Below are positions 10,563-19,100 of a stretch of 64,000 bases of DNA, piece by piece. How positions within the stretch are numbered: the first letter of the stretch is position 1; the number at the start of each line of letters is the position of its first letter. Source of the stretch: Sphingomonas colocasiae (GTDB lineage: Bacteria > Pseudomonadota > Alphaproteobacteria > Sphingomonadales > Sphingomonadaceae); the NCBI RefSeq assembly GCF_019880585.1, contig NZ_JAINVV010000003.1, forward strand, positions 310,001 to 374,000. Reading direction: 5' to 3'. Under the pieces are notes generated by a model. The model saw only the letters and a program-made list of their open reading frames with translations, had not been told where the DNA came from and ran no database searches. A program made the translations under genes and the position numbers.

Positions 10563-10646
10563 TGTCATTCCCGCGAACGCGGGAATCCAGGAGATGTCGA
10601 TCATAGAGCCCTACGACACTGGATTCCCGCATGCGCGGGAATGACA
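10563..10646. repeat. Palindromic REP-like repeat pair, copy 2
   Basis: Two near-perfect 28-bp inverted arms, each with an inner hairpin of the form cattcccgcg...cgcgggaat, are separated by 28 bp. The element lies between the MarR gene and the TonB receptor promoter. The stem differs from copy 1 by paired changes that keep base pairing. Confidence 0.83.
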
Positions 10647-10700
10647 ATGTGGGGGGTGACGGGGCGGAACGAACCGGGAGACGCGGCGCTGCGCCCGCCG

Positions 10701-11264
10701 TCAGATCTCGCCTTCGGCCATGGTCAGATGGCGCAGCAGCGACAGCGCCTGATCGGTGCTGGCGACGAGTTCTGGCATGATCGTGCCGATCGCGTCGAAC
10801 TGCTCGCGGCTGAGGCTGCCGAAATGGACGTTGTTCACCTGCTGCTGGATGCTGGTGAGCCGCGCCAGCCGGTCGCGGCCAGCCTCCGATATCTCCAGCT
10901 TCACCTTGCGCGCATCGACCTTGTCGCGCGCCTTCTTCACCAGCCCCTGGGCGACCAGCTTGTTGACCTCGGTCGTGACGAAGGTGCCGCTGAGGCTCAA
11001 ATGATCGGCGATCGTCTTCACATTGACGTCGCCGCTTTTCTGCAGATGCCCGATCGAGATCAGGATCGTATATTGCGGCCCGGCGACGCCGATCAGCCGG
11101 GCATAGCCGTCACGGATGGCGTTGAGCCGTGAACTGAACGCCAGCGAGGCATGGACGAGCGCGCGGAAGCGATCGTCGCTGCCGTCGTCAAGCAGTTCGG
11201 GACGCGTGACCGTCAGCAGGGACTCCTCCGCCCCACCCTTGCGCGCCGACCGCTTAGCCACCAT
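10701..11264 (-). CDS. MarR-family transcriptional regulator
   Basis: A 187-residue protein with a central winged helix-turn-helix (about residues 65-130). It includes DVNVKTIADHLSLSGTFVTTEVNKLVAQGLVKK as recognition region and a wing with DARKVKLEISEAG. The family usually represses catabolic genes until an aromatic ligand binds. It is the last gene of the minus-strand run flavin reductase-hydroxylase-CMD-MarR, and its start overlaps the preceding gene by 11 bp. Three copies of a 19-bp palindrome near the cluster promoters are the natural candidates for its operator, which would make it self-regulated. Confidence 0.9.
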   Translation of the reverse strand: MVAKRSARKGGAEESLLTVTRPELLDDGSDDRFRALVHASLAFSSRLNAIRDGYARLIGVAGPQYTILISIGHLQKSGDVNVKTIADHLSLSGTFVTTEVNKLVAQGLVKKARDKVDARKVKLEISEAGRDRLARLTSIQQQVNNVHFGSLSREQFDAIGTIMPELVASTDQALSLLRHLTMAEGEI

Positions 11265-11655
11265 CCCGACCGCCCATTCCTTCGTCGTCTGCGAACGCCT
11301 CTCGCGCCAGCTTCATAGTCTCGATCGCCGCCGGAATGCCACAATAAGCGGCAACCTGCAGTATGATTTCCGCGATCTCCTCGCGCGAGCAGCCATTGCG
11401 CAAGGCGCCGCGCAGATGCAGCGCGGTTTCGTGGGGCCGGTTGAGCGCGCTCAACATCGCGATGTTCACGAGACTCCGCGTGCGCCGGTCGATCGCCTCG
11501 CCCGTCCAGACGGTGCCCCAGCAGAATTCGGTGATCAGGTGCTGAAGCGGATCGAAGAGCGTATCGGCTGCCGCGAGCATGCTGTCGACATAGGCGTCAC
11601 CCAGCACGGCGCGGCGCACCGCCATGCCGGCCGCATGCCGATCGGGGTCGTTCAC
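11254..11655 (-). CDS. Carboxymuconolactone decarboxylase family protein
   Basis: This 133-residue protein has the all-helical AhpD/CMD fold. The conserved block RTRSLVNIAMLSALNRPHETALHLRGALRNGCSREEIAEIILQVAAYCG resembles PcaC. True PcaC decarboxylates 4-carboxymuconolactone; the single cysteines here do not form the CxxC of AhpD peroxidase reductases. The GTG start overlaps the stop of the upstream hydroxylase (GTGA), so it is coupled to it. Its exact reaction in this pathway is not known. Confidence 0.85.
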   Translation of the reverse strand: MNDPDRHAAGMAVRRAVLGDAYVDSMLAAADTLFDPLQHLITEFCWGTVWTGEAIDRRTRSLVNIAMLSALNRPHETALHLRGALRNGCSREEIAEIILQVAAYCGIPAAIETMKLAREAFADDEGMGGRDGG

Positions 11656-13136
11656 GCCCTCTCCGCCACGAGCGATCCCGTCAGATCGTAACCGTCGAGC
11701 AATCCGTCGACGAGGCGCCCCGCCCCGGCCCAGTCATAGGTGCGGAAGCTGTGTCCGCGCGTCACGAACTGCGCGCCGGCATAGAACATCTCATACTGAC
11801 CGTGACGGCCCGCGAATTCGGATCCCAGCGCATCCCAGGCAAGCTTCAGGAACTTCACCCGGTCGCGCGGCGAGCCGGCCGGCGACTGCTGGAGCAGATC
11901 GTGGATAGTCGCGATCTCCGGATTGCCATAGTCGCGCGCCGACGATGGCAGCATGATCAGCGATCCGCCGGCCAGTTCGCGCACCGTGTTGACGAACCCG
12001 GCATAAAGCTCCTGCGTGAACACCTGCGCGGCATAAACGAGATGCCGGTTGGGCATATAGGCGGTGCCGTGCATCTCGCCCGATGCCTCCATGCCCTGGA
12101 CCAAGGCCTCGACCACCGCCGCGTCGGACGCGAGCTTGCCGAGCATGGTCTGGACGGGCGGCATCTGGATGGTGCCGATCGTCTCCGCGATGCGGCGCGC
12201 GATCCCGGCCAGGAAACGCAGCTTCACCATCAGGCGGATCTGCGCCTGATAATTCTGCGCGACATGGCCGGCGGTCTCGTGGAATTGCGCGCGCGCCATC
12301 GCGACGTTGCGGTTCACGAAGACGCGTTCCCACGGCACCTTCACATCGTCGAAATAGACGACCGCGTCATTCTCGTCGAAACGGGCGGCCAGCGGATTGT
12401 CGAACAGGCTGACCGCGCTCGCCTCGAACGATTTGCGCGAGACGATCTTGAGCCCCTTCGCATTCATCGGCAGCGCGAAGGAGACCGCATAATCCTCCTC
12501 GCCGGGGCGCAACGGCTGGAGATTGGCGACGAACACCTCGTTGGCGACGATCGTGCTCGTGCCCAGCATCTTGGCGCCGCGCACGGTGATGCCTTCGCCA
12601 TCCTCGTCGACGACGCGCATGATCACGTCGTCGGCGACCTGTTCCGATGTCGAAAGCCCGCGATTCACCTGGGGATTGATGATGACATAGGTCAGGAACA
12701 GATCGTTATCGCGCGCATATTCGAAATAATCGGCGAGATTGCGCGCGCCGCCCTCGTCATAGGCCTGCAGCCGTGCGAGCCCCGCATATTGGCCGGCCAA
12801 TGCGGACGCGACATGATCGGGCGAGCGGCCGAGAAAACCGCCATGAAGCTCCGCCCAGCGCGTCAGCGCCCGGCGGCGGACCACCATCTCTTCATAATTG
12901 CCGGGCAATTGCCAGGATCGCCCCACCCGCCGCCCCGAACTCGGCGAAGCGAAGGTCATCGCTTCCAGATTGGCGGGATCGGCCTGATAATCGTAGAGCG
13001 CCGCCGCCGAACGCACGATGTTGCGGAAGGCGGGGTGAACGGTGACGTCCTCCACGCGCTGGCCGTCGAGATAGACCGCGCGACCGTCCCTCAGGCTTTC
13101 GATATGGTCCGCCCCGGTCTTTACGCCCCTGTTCAT
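11652..13136 (-). CDS. 4-hydroxyphenylacetate 3-hydroxylase-family FADH2 monooxygenase
   Basis: A 494-residue HpaB/HsaA-like oxygenase that uses reduced flavin supplied by a separate reductase to hydroxylate a phenol. Family blocks include NRGVKTGADHIESLRDGRAVYLDG at the N-terminus, DLFLTYVIINPQVNRG, VRGAKMLGTSTIVANE, and DDVKVPWERVFVNRNVAMA in the middle. The flavin reductase gene lies 37 bp upstream on the same strand, which fits a two-component enzyme. The start was set at the ATG with AGGAGA before it; a longer form would be arginine/histidine-rich and is unlikely. The substrate is unknown. Confidence 0.9.
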   Translation of the reverse strand: MNRGVKTGADHIESLRDGRAVYLDGQRVEDVTVHPAFRNIVRSAAALYDYQADPANLEAMTFASPSSGRRVGRSWQLPGNYEEMVVRRRALTRWAELHGGFLGRSPDHVASALAGQYAGLARLQAYDEGGARNLADYFEYARDNDLFLTYVIINPQVNRGLSTSEQVADDVIMRVVDEDGEGITVRGAKMLGTSTIVANEVFVANLQPLRPGEEDYAVSFALPMNAKGLKIVSRKSFEASAVSLFDNPLAARFDENDAVVYFDDVKVPWERVFVNRNVAMARAQFHETAGHVAQNYQAQIRLMVKLRFLAGIARRIAETIGTIQMPPVQTMLGKLASDAAVVEALVQGMEASGEMHGTAYMPNRHLVYAAQVFTQELYAGFVNTVRELAGGSLIMLPSSARDYGNPEIATIHDLLQQSPAGSPRDRVKFLKLAWDALGSEFAGRHGQYEMFYAGAQFVTRGHSFRTYDWAGAGRLVDGLLDGYDLTGSLVAERA

Positions 13137-13173
13137 ATGCTCTCCTGGAAAATCCTGATGTGTGTGATGGCGG

Positions 13174-13683
13174 TCAGGCCGATGCCGGCGCGGAAAGCGC
13201 GCCATAGCCGCCACCGAAAAAGATCAGCGGATGCGCATCGGCGCGGTATCCGCAACTGACGAGCCGGCCCACGAACAGCGTGTGCGTGCCCGCCCGATGC
13301 TCCGCCTCGGTTTCGAGGATCATCCATGCCAGCGCGTCGGACAGCAGCCCGACGCCGCAGCGCTCCTCGAACGCCGGCAGATAGCCGTCGACCGGCCGAC
13401 CAGCGAAATGGTTGGAGACATGGCGGTGCCCCTCCGCCAGCACGCTGACACCGAACCGCCGCGCCGCGACCAGCCGGTCGTGCATCCGGCAGTTGCGGGA
13501 CAGCGAGACCAGGCCGAGCGCGGGCTCCAGCGAGACCGAGGTGAAGGAATTGGCGGTCATGCCATGAACAGCATCGCCCGCGCCGCACGTCACCACGGTG
13601 ACGCCACTGGCGAAACGGCCGAACATCGCGCGCAGGAAATGCTGATCGGGCAGCGCGGCCCCCCGCTCCATCGACTCGACCAT
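13174..13683 (-). CDS. Flavin reductase (HpaC-like), partner of the hydroxylase
   Basis: The 169-residue protein carries the flavin reductase-like domain. FGRFASGVTVVTC, GMTANSFTSVSLEPALGLVSL and a region ending PLIFFGGGYGAL match the family that reduces FMN or FAD with NAD(P)H. It is the first gene of a four-gene transcript and is followed by the oxygenase it should feed. GAGGAG lies 8 bp before the ATG. The 19-bp palindrome sits 35 bp upstream in an AT-rich promoter region. A RutF role was considered but the neighbours argue against it. Confidence 0.9.
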   Translation of the reverse strand: MVESMERGAALPDQHFLRAMFGRFASGVTVVTCGAGDAVHGMTANSFTSVSLEPALGLVSLSRNCRMHDRLVAARRFGVSVLAEGHRHVSNHFAGRPVDGYLPAFEERCGVGLLSDALAWMILETEAEHRAGTHTLFVGRLVSCGYRADAHPLIFFGGGYGALSAPASA

Positions 13684-13717
13684 GGTCCGCTCCTCAATGA
13701 TTTTAAACTTTGTATAA

Positions 13718-13736
13718 TATCTTTGTTACAAAGTAA
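13718..13736. promoter_or_regulatory. MarR-type operator, site 2 (flavin reductase promoter)
   Basis: The sequence tatctttgttacaaagtaa contains a perfect 13-bp palindrome, ctttgttacaaag. It lies 35 bp before the start codon in an AT-rich block with -10-like TATTAT/TTATAC on the minus strand. Binding here would cover the core promoter, consistent with repression. Confidence 0.65.
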
Positions 13737-13746
13737 ATATCATTCC

Positions 13747-14964
13747 TCAATGTGCCGCACCGCTGAAATCGGCGGGAATGCGGCATGCGGCGACGCGCGG
13801 CATGCGCGTGGGCGCGGGCGTGTTGCGGCTGCGCCCGACGAACCGGGCGACGCCGGCGGAGATCACCGCCCCGATCGCGGCGGGATCGCCGTTCGCGAGC
13901 GCGCCGAGCGCGGTGTCGCTGGTCGCCCCCAATGGCGCATCGAGGATCAGCAGATCGGCCGCGCGGCCGGGCCTGAGATAACCGCAATCGAGCCCATAGA
14001 CATCGGCGACATTGCCGGTCGCCGCCGCGATGAACCATTCGGGCGGCATGTCGGTCAGCGCCGCCAGATTCATGATCGTGTACATCATGCCCAGCGGCAT
14101 CACCCCGGTGCCCGTGGGCGTGTCGGTCGCGATCAGGAAGCGCGCGAACGCGTCATGCGTTTTCACCGTCTGCGCGCAGAGGATGGCGGTGCGCAGGTTG
14201 CCCGCGGTGCAGACCTGGAGCGCGATGTCGCTTTCCAGCGTCAGCCGCTCATATTCGGCATCGGGCAGCGCGACCGGGCCGCCATTGACGTGGAAGGAGA
14301 CATGCGGGCGCATCGCCAGCAGATGATCGGCGCGGATCGGCGAGGATCCGGGGATTGAGGCGCCGCCGGTATGGACAGTGGTGATCATCCCCGCCTCGCG
14401 CGCCCAGCCCACCATCGGCGCATAGTCGAACGGCGTCGCGAAACCGCCGAAACCCGCCTTGGCGAGCCAGACGCCCCTGGCGCGCAGCTCGATAAAATCC
14501 TCGCGCGTCAGGCCGGGTTCCAGGATCACCGATCCGGCATGGACACGCATGCCGCCGGGCCGATAGGTTTCGAAGCATTTGAAGGCGGCGACGGCGAGCG
14601 CCTTGACGCCTTCGGGATCCTTCGGCCGCCCCGGCACATGAACCTCGCTCGCCGAAATGCTCGTCGTCGTGCCGCCGTGCAGATAACTTTCGAGGAAACC
14701 GACGGTCTTCTGGCGCGGCGTATAATCGCCGAAGGTGTTGTGAACCTGGCTGTCGATGAAGCCGGGGCAGACGGTGCCGCCCATCGCATCGACCACAAGA
14801 TCGGCCGCCTCGATCTCGGCCGCCGTGGCGGTGCCGACCCGCGCGATCCGGTCGCCCTCGGTCAGGATCGTGTCGCCCTTAGCGAAGGGATCGCGCCAGC
14901 ATCCCGTCACGATCATGCCGATATTGACGATGGCGATGCGCACGGCCGCCGCCGTCCCGCTCAC
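13747..14964 (-). CDS. Enamidase-like amidohydrolase
   Basis: The 405-residue cyclic amidohydrolase-superfamily protein resembles Eubacterium barkeri enamidase, which opens 6-oxo-tetrahydronicotinate. Shared blocks are GDYTPRQKT, LHGGTTTSISASEVHVPGRPKD, HTGGASIPGSSPI and HVNGGP. The usual first metal motif H-x-H reads Q-V-H (DSQVHNTFGD), so one metal ligand is missing or replaced. The GTG start overlaps the stop of the upstream DUF1185 gene. The family suggests hydrolysis of a cyclic amide or enamine from an N-heterocycle, but the substrate is inferred only by family. Confidence 0.82.
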   Translation of the reverse strand: MSGTAAAVRIAIVNIGMIVTGCWRDPFAKGDTILTEGDRIARVGTATAAEIEAADLVVDAMGGTVCPGFIDSQVHNTFGDYTPRQKTVGFLESYLHGGTTTSISASEVHVPGRPKDPEGVKALAVAAFKCFETYRPGGMRVHAGSVILEPGLTREDFIELRARGVWLAKAGFGGFATPFDYAPMVGWAREAGMITTVHTGGASIPGSSPIRADHLLAMRPHVSFHVNGGPVALPDAEYERLTLESDIALQVCTAGNLRTAILCAQTVKTHDAFARFLIATDTPTGTGVMPLGMMYTIMNLAALTDMPPEWFIAAATGNVADVYGLDCGYLRPGRAADLLILDAPLGATSDTALGALANGDPAAIGAVISAGVARFVGRSRNTPAPTRMPRVAACRIPADFSGAAH

Positions 14965-15536
14965 CTCAGCCCGTCCCGGCCCTCGGCCTCGTCGCGCGAA
15001 ATGCCGCCGACGCGGTGATTGAGCCGGCCACGGCTGGCAAAGCAGCAGATGATCGCCATTTCGTCGGGACGCGGCGCCGAATGCAGCGTGACCGTCATCG
15101 CATCATAATGCGAGCGCACGAACAGCGCGTCCTTGTAGGCCAGCGGAATATCGATCGCACTGCCCATGCCGCCAACCTTGGTGGCCGAGGATATCCAGGC
15201 GGTGCCGCCGCCCACCGCCTGGCGCAGCACGTCGCCATAGACGGTGGTCAGCATGGCGACGCCATGTTCCTGCTCGCCCGCGACGCCGACAATCGCACCC
15301 TTGCCATAGCTTTCGACGGGCAACCCGCCCATCAGCGAGACGCCGATCGCGGCGATCTCCGCCCCAACTGCGGTGCTCGCCGCGATCAGATCGGACAGAT
15401 CCTCCTGATAGGGGCGGCCCGCGAACGGGTTCTTGACGACGGCAGCGACGGCGACCTTGCGCAGCGGCGCATCTGCCCTGCGGCCGGCCTCGAAACGCGC
15501 TTCATCGATGAAGCTGAGAATTCTGACGACGTCCAT
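14961..15536 (-). CDS. DUF1185 (amino acid synthesis) family protein
   Basis: A 191-residue protein similar to the small family often called amino acid synthesis protein. Visible blocks are KVAVAAVVKNPFAGRPYQEDLSDLI, GKGAIVGVAGEQEHG, and HYDAMTVTLHSAPRPDEMAIICCFASRGR. No reaction is established for the family. It overlaps the enamidase-like gene by 4 bp. The start is the ATG preceded by AAGGGG. An upstream in-frame extension would include the operator and is rejected. The shared 19-bp palindrome lies 37 bp upstream. Confidence 0.8.
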   Translation of the reverse strand: MDVVRILSFIDEARFEAGRRADAPLRKVAVAAVVKNPFAGRPYQEDLSDLIAASTAVGAEIAAIGVSLMGGLPVESYGKGAIVGVAGEQEHGVAMLTTVYGDVLRQAVGGGTAWISSATKVGGMGSAIDIPLAYKDALFVRSHYDAMTVTLHSAPRPDEMAIICCFASRGRLNHRVGGISRDEAEGRDGLR

Positions 15537-15572
15537 GTGAATCACCCCTTTCAACCGGTCTCCCTGCTTATT

Positions 15573-15591
15573 TAGCTCTGTTACAAAGCTA
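15573..15591. promoter_or_regulatory. MarR-type operator, site 3 (DUF1185/enamidase promoter)
   Basis: The sequence tagctctgttacaaagcta is an almost perfect 19-bp palindrome with one mismatch. It lies 37 bp before the DUF1185 start codon and is followed by agtcaa, as at site 1. It may also affect the divergent plus-strand genes starting 170 bp away. Confidence 0.65.
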
Positions 15592-15759
15592 GTCAATAAA
15601 CCTTTCTTGAAACCTGAAACCAAACGCGATCGCGCAGCCGCTGACGCGATCCCGAAAGAGAGTGGGCCATGACCGGCCGTTACGGGTGATTCCGGTTGCG
15701 CGGCCCCGGGGCGGATGCGCCATGTGCCCGCCATTCAGGCATCACGGTCGGAGGGGCGC

Positions 15760-16650
15760 ATGCAGGTCGCGCGGCTAGGCTATCTTGGTATCGGCACCAA
15801 CAGGCTCGACGCATGGCGGTCGCTCGCGACCGACATATTGGGCGCGGAGATCGAGGAGCGCACCGAACGGGGAGCCCCAGCGCTCGCGCTCCGGCTCGAC
15901 ACGCATCCCTATCGCTATCTGTTGATCGAGAGCGCGCAGGACGCTCCGCCCTTCGCGGGCTGGGAAGTCGACGATGCCGCGACATTCGACGCGCTCGCCG
16001 AACGGCTGCGCGCGGCCGGCGCCGATCCGCAACCAGCCGACGCCACCGAATGCGCGGCGCGGGGCGTCGCCGGGCTGCTGCGCTTCCGCGATCCGGACGG
16101 CTATCCCAACGAACTCTACCATGGCGCGATCGCGCGAGCCGAACCGGAGCTACCGCATGGCGGCTTCGTCACCGGCGAACTCGGCATCGGCCATGTCATG
16201 CGCCACTGCGCGCATTACCCGGAGGCCGTCGCCTTCTATCGCGACGTGCTGGGCCTGCGCACATCGGACAAGATCGTGTGGGACGGCGCCGACGCCACCT
16301 TCATGCGCTGCAATCCCCGCCATCACAGCCTGGCCTTGATCAACGAATGCCTGGGCATGGCATCGGGCGACACCAACCATATCATGTTCGAAATGCGGGC
16401 GCTGGAGGATGTGGTGGCCGCGTACGACCGCGTCCTCGCGCGCGGCGATCCGCTGATCATGACATTGGGCCGCCACAGCAATTGCCGGACCATATCCTTC
16501 TATTTCGTCGGCCCGTCCGGCTTCGGCATCGAGATCGGCCATGGCAGCACGCTGGTCGAGGACGAAGCCGGATGGGAGGTCCGCCAATACGACACCACGA
16601 AGATCTGGGGGCATTTGCTGCCCCATGAACGCCTGAAGGAGCTGATTTGA
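15760..16650 (+). CDS. Type I extradiol ring-cleavage dioxygenase (BphC-like)
   Basis: This 296-residue two-domain vicinal-oxygen-chelate protein has the length of 2,3-dihydroxybiphenyl 1,2-dioxygenase. The Fe(II) ligands are visible as H145 (GIGHVMRH), H207 (NHIMFE) and E259 (GFGIEIGHG), in the same order and spacing as BphC (146, 210, 260). It should cleave a catechol next to its hydroxyls. A GGAGGGG site precedes the chosen ATG. The next gene, a C-C bond hydrolase, overlaps its stop, the usual pairing for meta-cleavage. The aromatic substrate is unknown. Confidence 0.9.
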   Translation: MQVARLGYLGIGTNRLDAWRSLATDILGAEIEERTERGAPALALRLDTHPYRYLLIESAQDAPPFAGWEVDDAATFDALAERLRAAGADPQPADATECAARGVAGLLRFRDPDGYPNELYHGAIARAEPELPHGGFVTGELGIGHVMRHCAHYPEAVAFYRDVLGLRTSDKIVWDGADATFMRCNPRHHSLALINECLGMASGDTNHIMFEMRALEDVVAAYDRVLARGDPLIMTLGRHSNCRTISFYFVGPSGFGIEIGHGSTLVEDEAGWEVRQYDTTKIWGHLLPHERLKELI

Positions 16651-17537
16651 TGGAGACCACCGCAACGATCGACCGCCCCGGCCGCATCGTCGACATGCCC
16701 GCCGGAAACGCGATCGAGCGCAGCCGGCCCGAAAGCCGCTATCTCGATGCCGGCGGCATCCTGACCCATTATGTCGAGATGGGCGAAGGCATGCCCACCA
16801 TCCTGATCCATGGCGGCGGTGCGGGCGCGGACTGCTGGGGCAATTGGCGGATATCGATGCCGCTGTTCGCCGAACGCTGCCGTGCGATCGCGATCGACCT
16901 GGTCGGCTTCGGGCGCAGCGACGTGCCCGATCCCGCGCGCTTCGCCTATTCGCAGGACGACCGCGACCGCCAGCTTGCCGAATTCATCGTCGCTCTGGAC
17001 GCCGGCCCGGTGAACCTGGCCGGCAATTCCACCGGCGGCCTCACCTCGATCGGCGCGGCGCAACTGGTGCCCGAACTGGTCAACAAGGTGATCCTGATGG
17101 GCAGCGCGGGAATCGAGACCGGCATCATCACCCCGCTCAAGGCGCTGACCGAATATGATTTCACCGAACAGGGCATCAGGCGGATCATCGGCTCGCTCGC
17201 AAACCCCGCTTTCACCGTCAGCGACGATCTCGTCGAATATCGCCATCGCCTGTCGGTCGATCGGGAAACGCGCAAGGGCTATTCCGCGTTCATGGGCTGG
17301 ATCGGCTCGCAAGGCGGCCTGCACCGGCCGGAGGAATTCATCGCGGCGCTGAAGCATCAGACGCTGGTCTTCCACGGCAAGGACGACGCGGTCGTGCCGG
17401 TGGAAAGCGCCTATCGGCTGCTCGAACTGATCGAGAACAGCGCGGGCTATATCATGCCGCATTGCGGACATTGGGCCATGATGGAATATCCCGAAGCCTT
17501 CGCGCGCCACTCGCTGCGGTTCCTGTTCGACGATTGA
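16650..17537 (+). CDS. Meta-cleavage product hydrolase, alpha/beta fold
   Basis: A 295-residue hydrolase close in layout to BphD/MhpC. It has the oxyanion motif IHGGGAGADCWGNW, the nucleophile S127 in GNSTGG, an acid in FHGKDDAVVP, and the catalytic histidine in HCGHWAMMEYPE. The enzyme would hydrolyse the C-C bond of the ring-fission product made by the preceding dioxygenase. The ATG overlaps that gene's TGA (TGATG), so the two are co-translated. Confidence 0.88.
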   Translation: METTATIDRPGRIVDMPAGNAIERSRPESRYLDAGGILTHYVEMGEGMPTILIHGGGAGADCWGNWRISMPLFAERCRAIAIDLVGFGRSDVPDPARFAYSQDDRDRQLAEFIVALDAGPVNLAGNSTGGLTSIGAAQLVPELVNKVILMGSAGIETGIITPLKALTEYDFTEQGIRRIIGSLANPAFTVSDDLVEYRHRLSVDRETRKGYSAFMGWIGSQGGLHRPEEFIAALKHQTLVFHGKDDAVVPVESAYRLLELIENSAGYIMPHCGHWAMMEYPEAFARHSLRFLFDD

Positions 17538-17547
17538 TCCCATCTGC

Positions 17548-17604
17548 CGGTTCCCGGACCGGCCGCCTTCCGCTATCGGACAGCGATCACCGGACCGGGA
17601 ACCG
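17548..17604. promoter_or_regulatory. Inverted repeat before the small amidase-partner gene
   Basis: Arms cggttcccggaccgg and ccggaccgggaaccg pair with one mismatch around a 27-bp loop. The hairpin ends 10 bp before the next start codon, where no clear ribosome site is seen. It could end the upstream message or control translation. There is no T-run. Confidence 0.45.
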
Positions 17605-17614
17605 CGAGCGACAC

Positions 17615-17782
17615 ATGGACATGCCCCTCCCAGACACCGCCGAGGCGCTGCGCGCCCGGCTGACCGAACAGGGCGTCGCCCTGCCCCTGGAAGATGCCGA
17701 AGCGGTGTGGAGAGACTGGCAGGTGATCCTGACGTTCCGCGACGCGATGCGCGCGGACGAAGCGGCGGCGCCCCGGCCATGA
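17615..17782 (+). CDS. Small helical protein in the GatC/AtzG position
   Basis: A 55-residue reading frame whose stop overlaps the amidase start (ATGA). Its sequence, with QGVALPLEDAEAVWRDWQVI, is predicted to be helical. Short GatC-like subunits such as AtzG (DUF4089) sit directly before AtzE-type amidases and stabilise them. Position, size and coupling argue for such a partner. The sequence match is too short for me to be sure, and a non-coding leader is possible. Confidence 0.55.
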   Translation: MDMPLPDTAEALRARLTEQGVALPLEDAEAVWRDWQVILTFRDAMRADEAAAPRP

Positions 17783-19047
17783 CGGACAAGGTCGAAGCCG
17801 CGATCGCGCGGTTGCCCGAAGCGGCGGCCAATGGCTGGCTCGCCCGTGCGATCGAGCCGGTGAACCCCGGAACCGTCACCGGACCGCTTGCCGGACTGCC
17901 CTGGTTCTCCAAGGATCTGTTCGCCGTCCGGGGCATGACGACGGTGGCGGCATCGAAGGCGCTGGCCGACGATCCGCCGGCCGAGCGTGACTCCTTCGCG
18001 GTCGCACGGCTGCGCGGTGCCGGCGGCGTGCTGATCGGCAGCACCAATATGGATTCACTCGCCTATGGCTTCGTGTCGCGAACCGAGCTTTACGGCACCG
18101 CGCGCAATCCGCGCGATCCGAGCCGGTTGTGCGGCGGATCATCGGGCGGATCGGCAGCGGTGGTCGCGGCGGGCATCGTGCCCTTCGCGCTCGGCACCGA
18201 CACCAGCGGTTCCATCCGCGTGCCCGCCGCGCTCTGCGGCGTCATCGGCGTCAAGCCGAGCCTGGGGCGGCTGAGCAAATCGGGCGTTCAGACGCTTTCG
18301 CCCAGCCTGGACCATGTCGGCTTCTTCGCCGACACGCTCGATCGCGCACGCCAGGTCTATGATGTACTCGACGCCGCCGACCCGGACGATGCCGACCAGC
18401 GCCAGTTCGCTGAGAGTGATCCGGCGGCGCCGTGCAAGGTTGGCCTGCTCGGCGGCCATTTCTCAAACGCGATGGAGCCGGCGGTCGCCGAAGCGATCGG
18501 CGAAGCAGCACGCGCATTTGGCGCGGAGACCATCGAAGCGCCACTCAGCACGCGCGCACGCGCGGCCGCCTATACCATCGTCGCGGCGGAAGCGGCGCGG
18601 ACGCATGCCGAACGGTTGCGCACCCGCCGCCATCTGTTCGACACCGCGATCCGCGACCGGCTGACCGCCGCCCTGCTGATCCCGGACGCGTGGATCGAAG
18701 AAGCACGCGCGGTCGGCACCGCTTACAGCGCCGAGTTCGATGCGCTGTTCGAACGCTTCGACATGCTGGTCGCACCCACCGTGCCCTGCCTGGCGCCGCC
18801 GGCCGAAGATGCCTTGGCGATGCTGCCGGGCACCAATATCCCGCTGCGCGCGGCACTCGGCCTCTACACCCAGCCGATCTCGCTGCTGGGCCTGCCGGTG
18901 ATCACGGTGCCGCTGGCGACTTCGGCCGGCTTGCCGACCGGCATCCAGTTGATCGGGCCGATGGGCAGCGAAGCGCGGCTGTTCGCCGCCGCCGCGCGAT
19001 TGATCGAAGGATGCCGGATCGCGGCAGACGCTGCCGGAACCCGTTAG
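17779..19047 (+). CDS. Amidase-signature family hydrolase (AtzE/GatA-like)
   Basis: The 422-residue amidase carries the Ser-cisSer-Lys triad. The lysine is in WFSKDLF, the cis-serine in LCGGSSGGSAAVVAAG, and the nucleophile in GTDTSGSIRVPAALCG. The C-terminal PISLLGLPVITVPL is also typical. It hydrolyses a carboxamide or acts as an amidotransferase. Given the enamidase-like and N-acetyltransferase-like neighbours, release of ammonia from a catabolic amide is likely. The short N-terminus before the lysine resembles AtzE. The specific substrate is unknown. Confidence 0.87.
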   Translation: MTDKVEAAIARLPEAAANGWLARAIEPVNPGTVTGPLAGLPWFSKDLFAVRGMTTVAASKALADDPPAERDSFAVARLRGAGGVLIGSTNMDSLAYGFVSRTELYGTARNPRDPSRLCGGSSGGSAAVVAAGIVPFALGTDTSGSIRVPAALCGVIGVKPSLGRLSKSGVQTLSPSLDHVGFFADTLDRARQVYDVLDAADPDDADQRQFAESDPAAPCKVGLLGGHFSNAMEPAVAEAIGEAARAFGAETIEAPLSTRARAAAYTIVAAEAARTHAERLRTRRHLFDTAIRDRLTAALLIPDAWIEEARAVGTAYSAEFDALFERFDMLVAPTVPCLAPPAEDALAMLPGTNIPLRAALGLYTQPISLLGLPVITVPLATSAGLPTGIQLIGPMGSEARLFAAAARLIEGCRIAADAAGTR

Positions 19048-19100
19048 CGCCGCCACGAACCGTCACGCTAGACCCTTGGATATCGCCAAGGAGCAGCGTG

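Noticed and set aside
13174-13683. Flavin reductase as the missing RutF of the rut pathway
   Set aside because: It is 7 kb away on the other strand, first in an operon with an HpaB-type oxygenase that needs just such a reductase.
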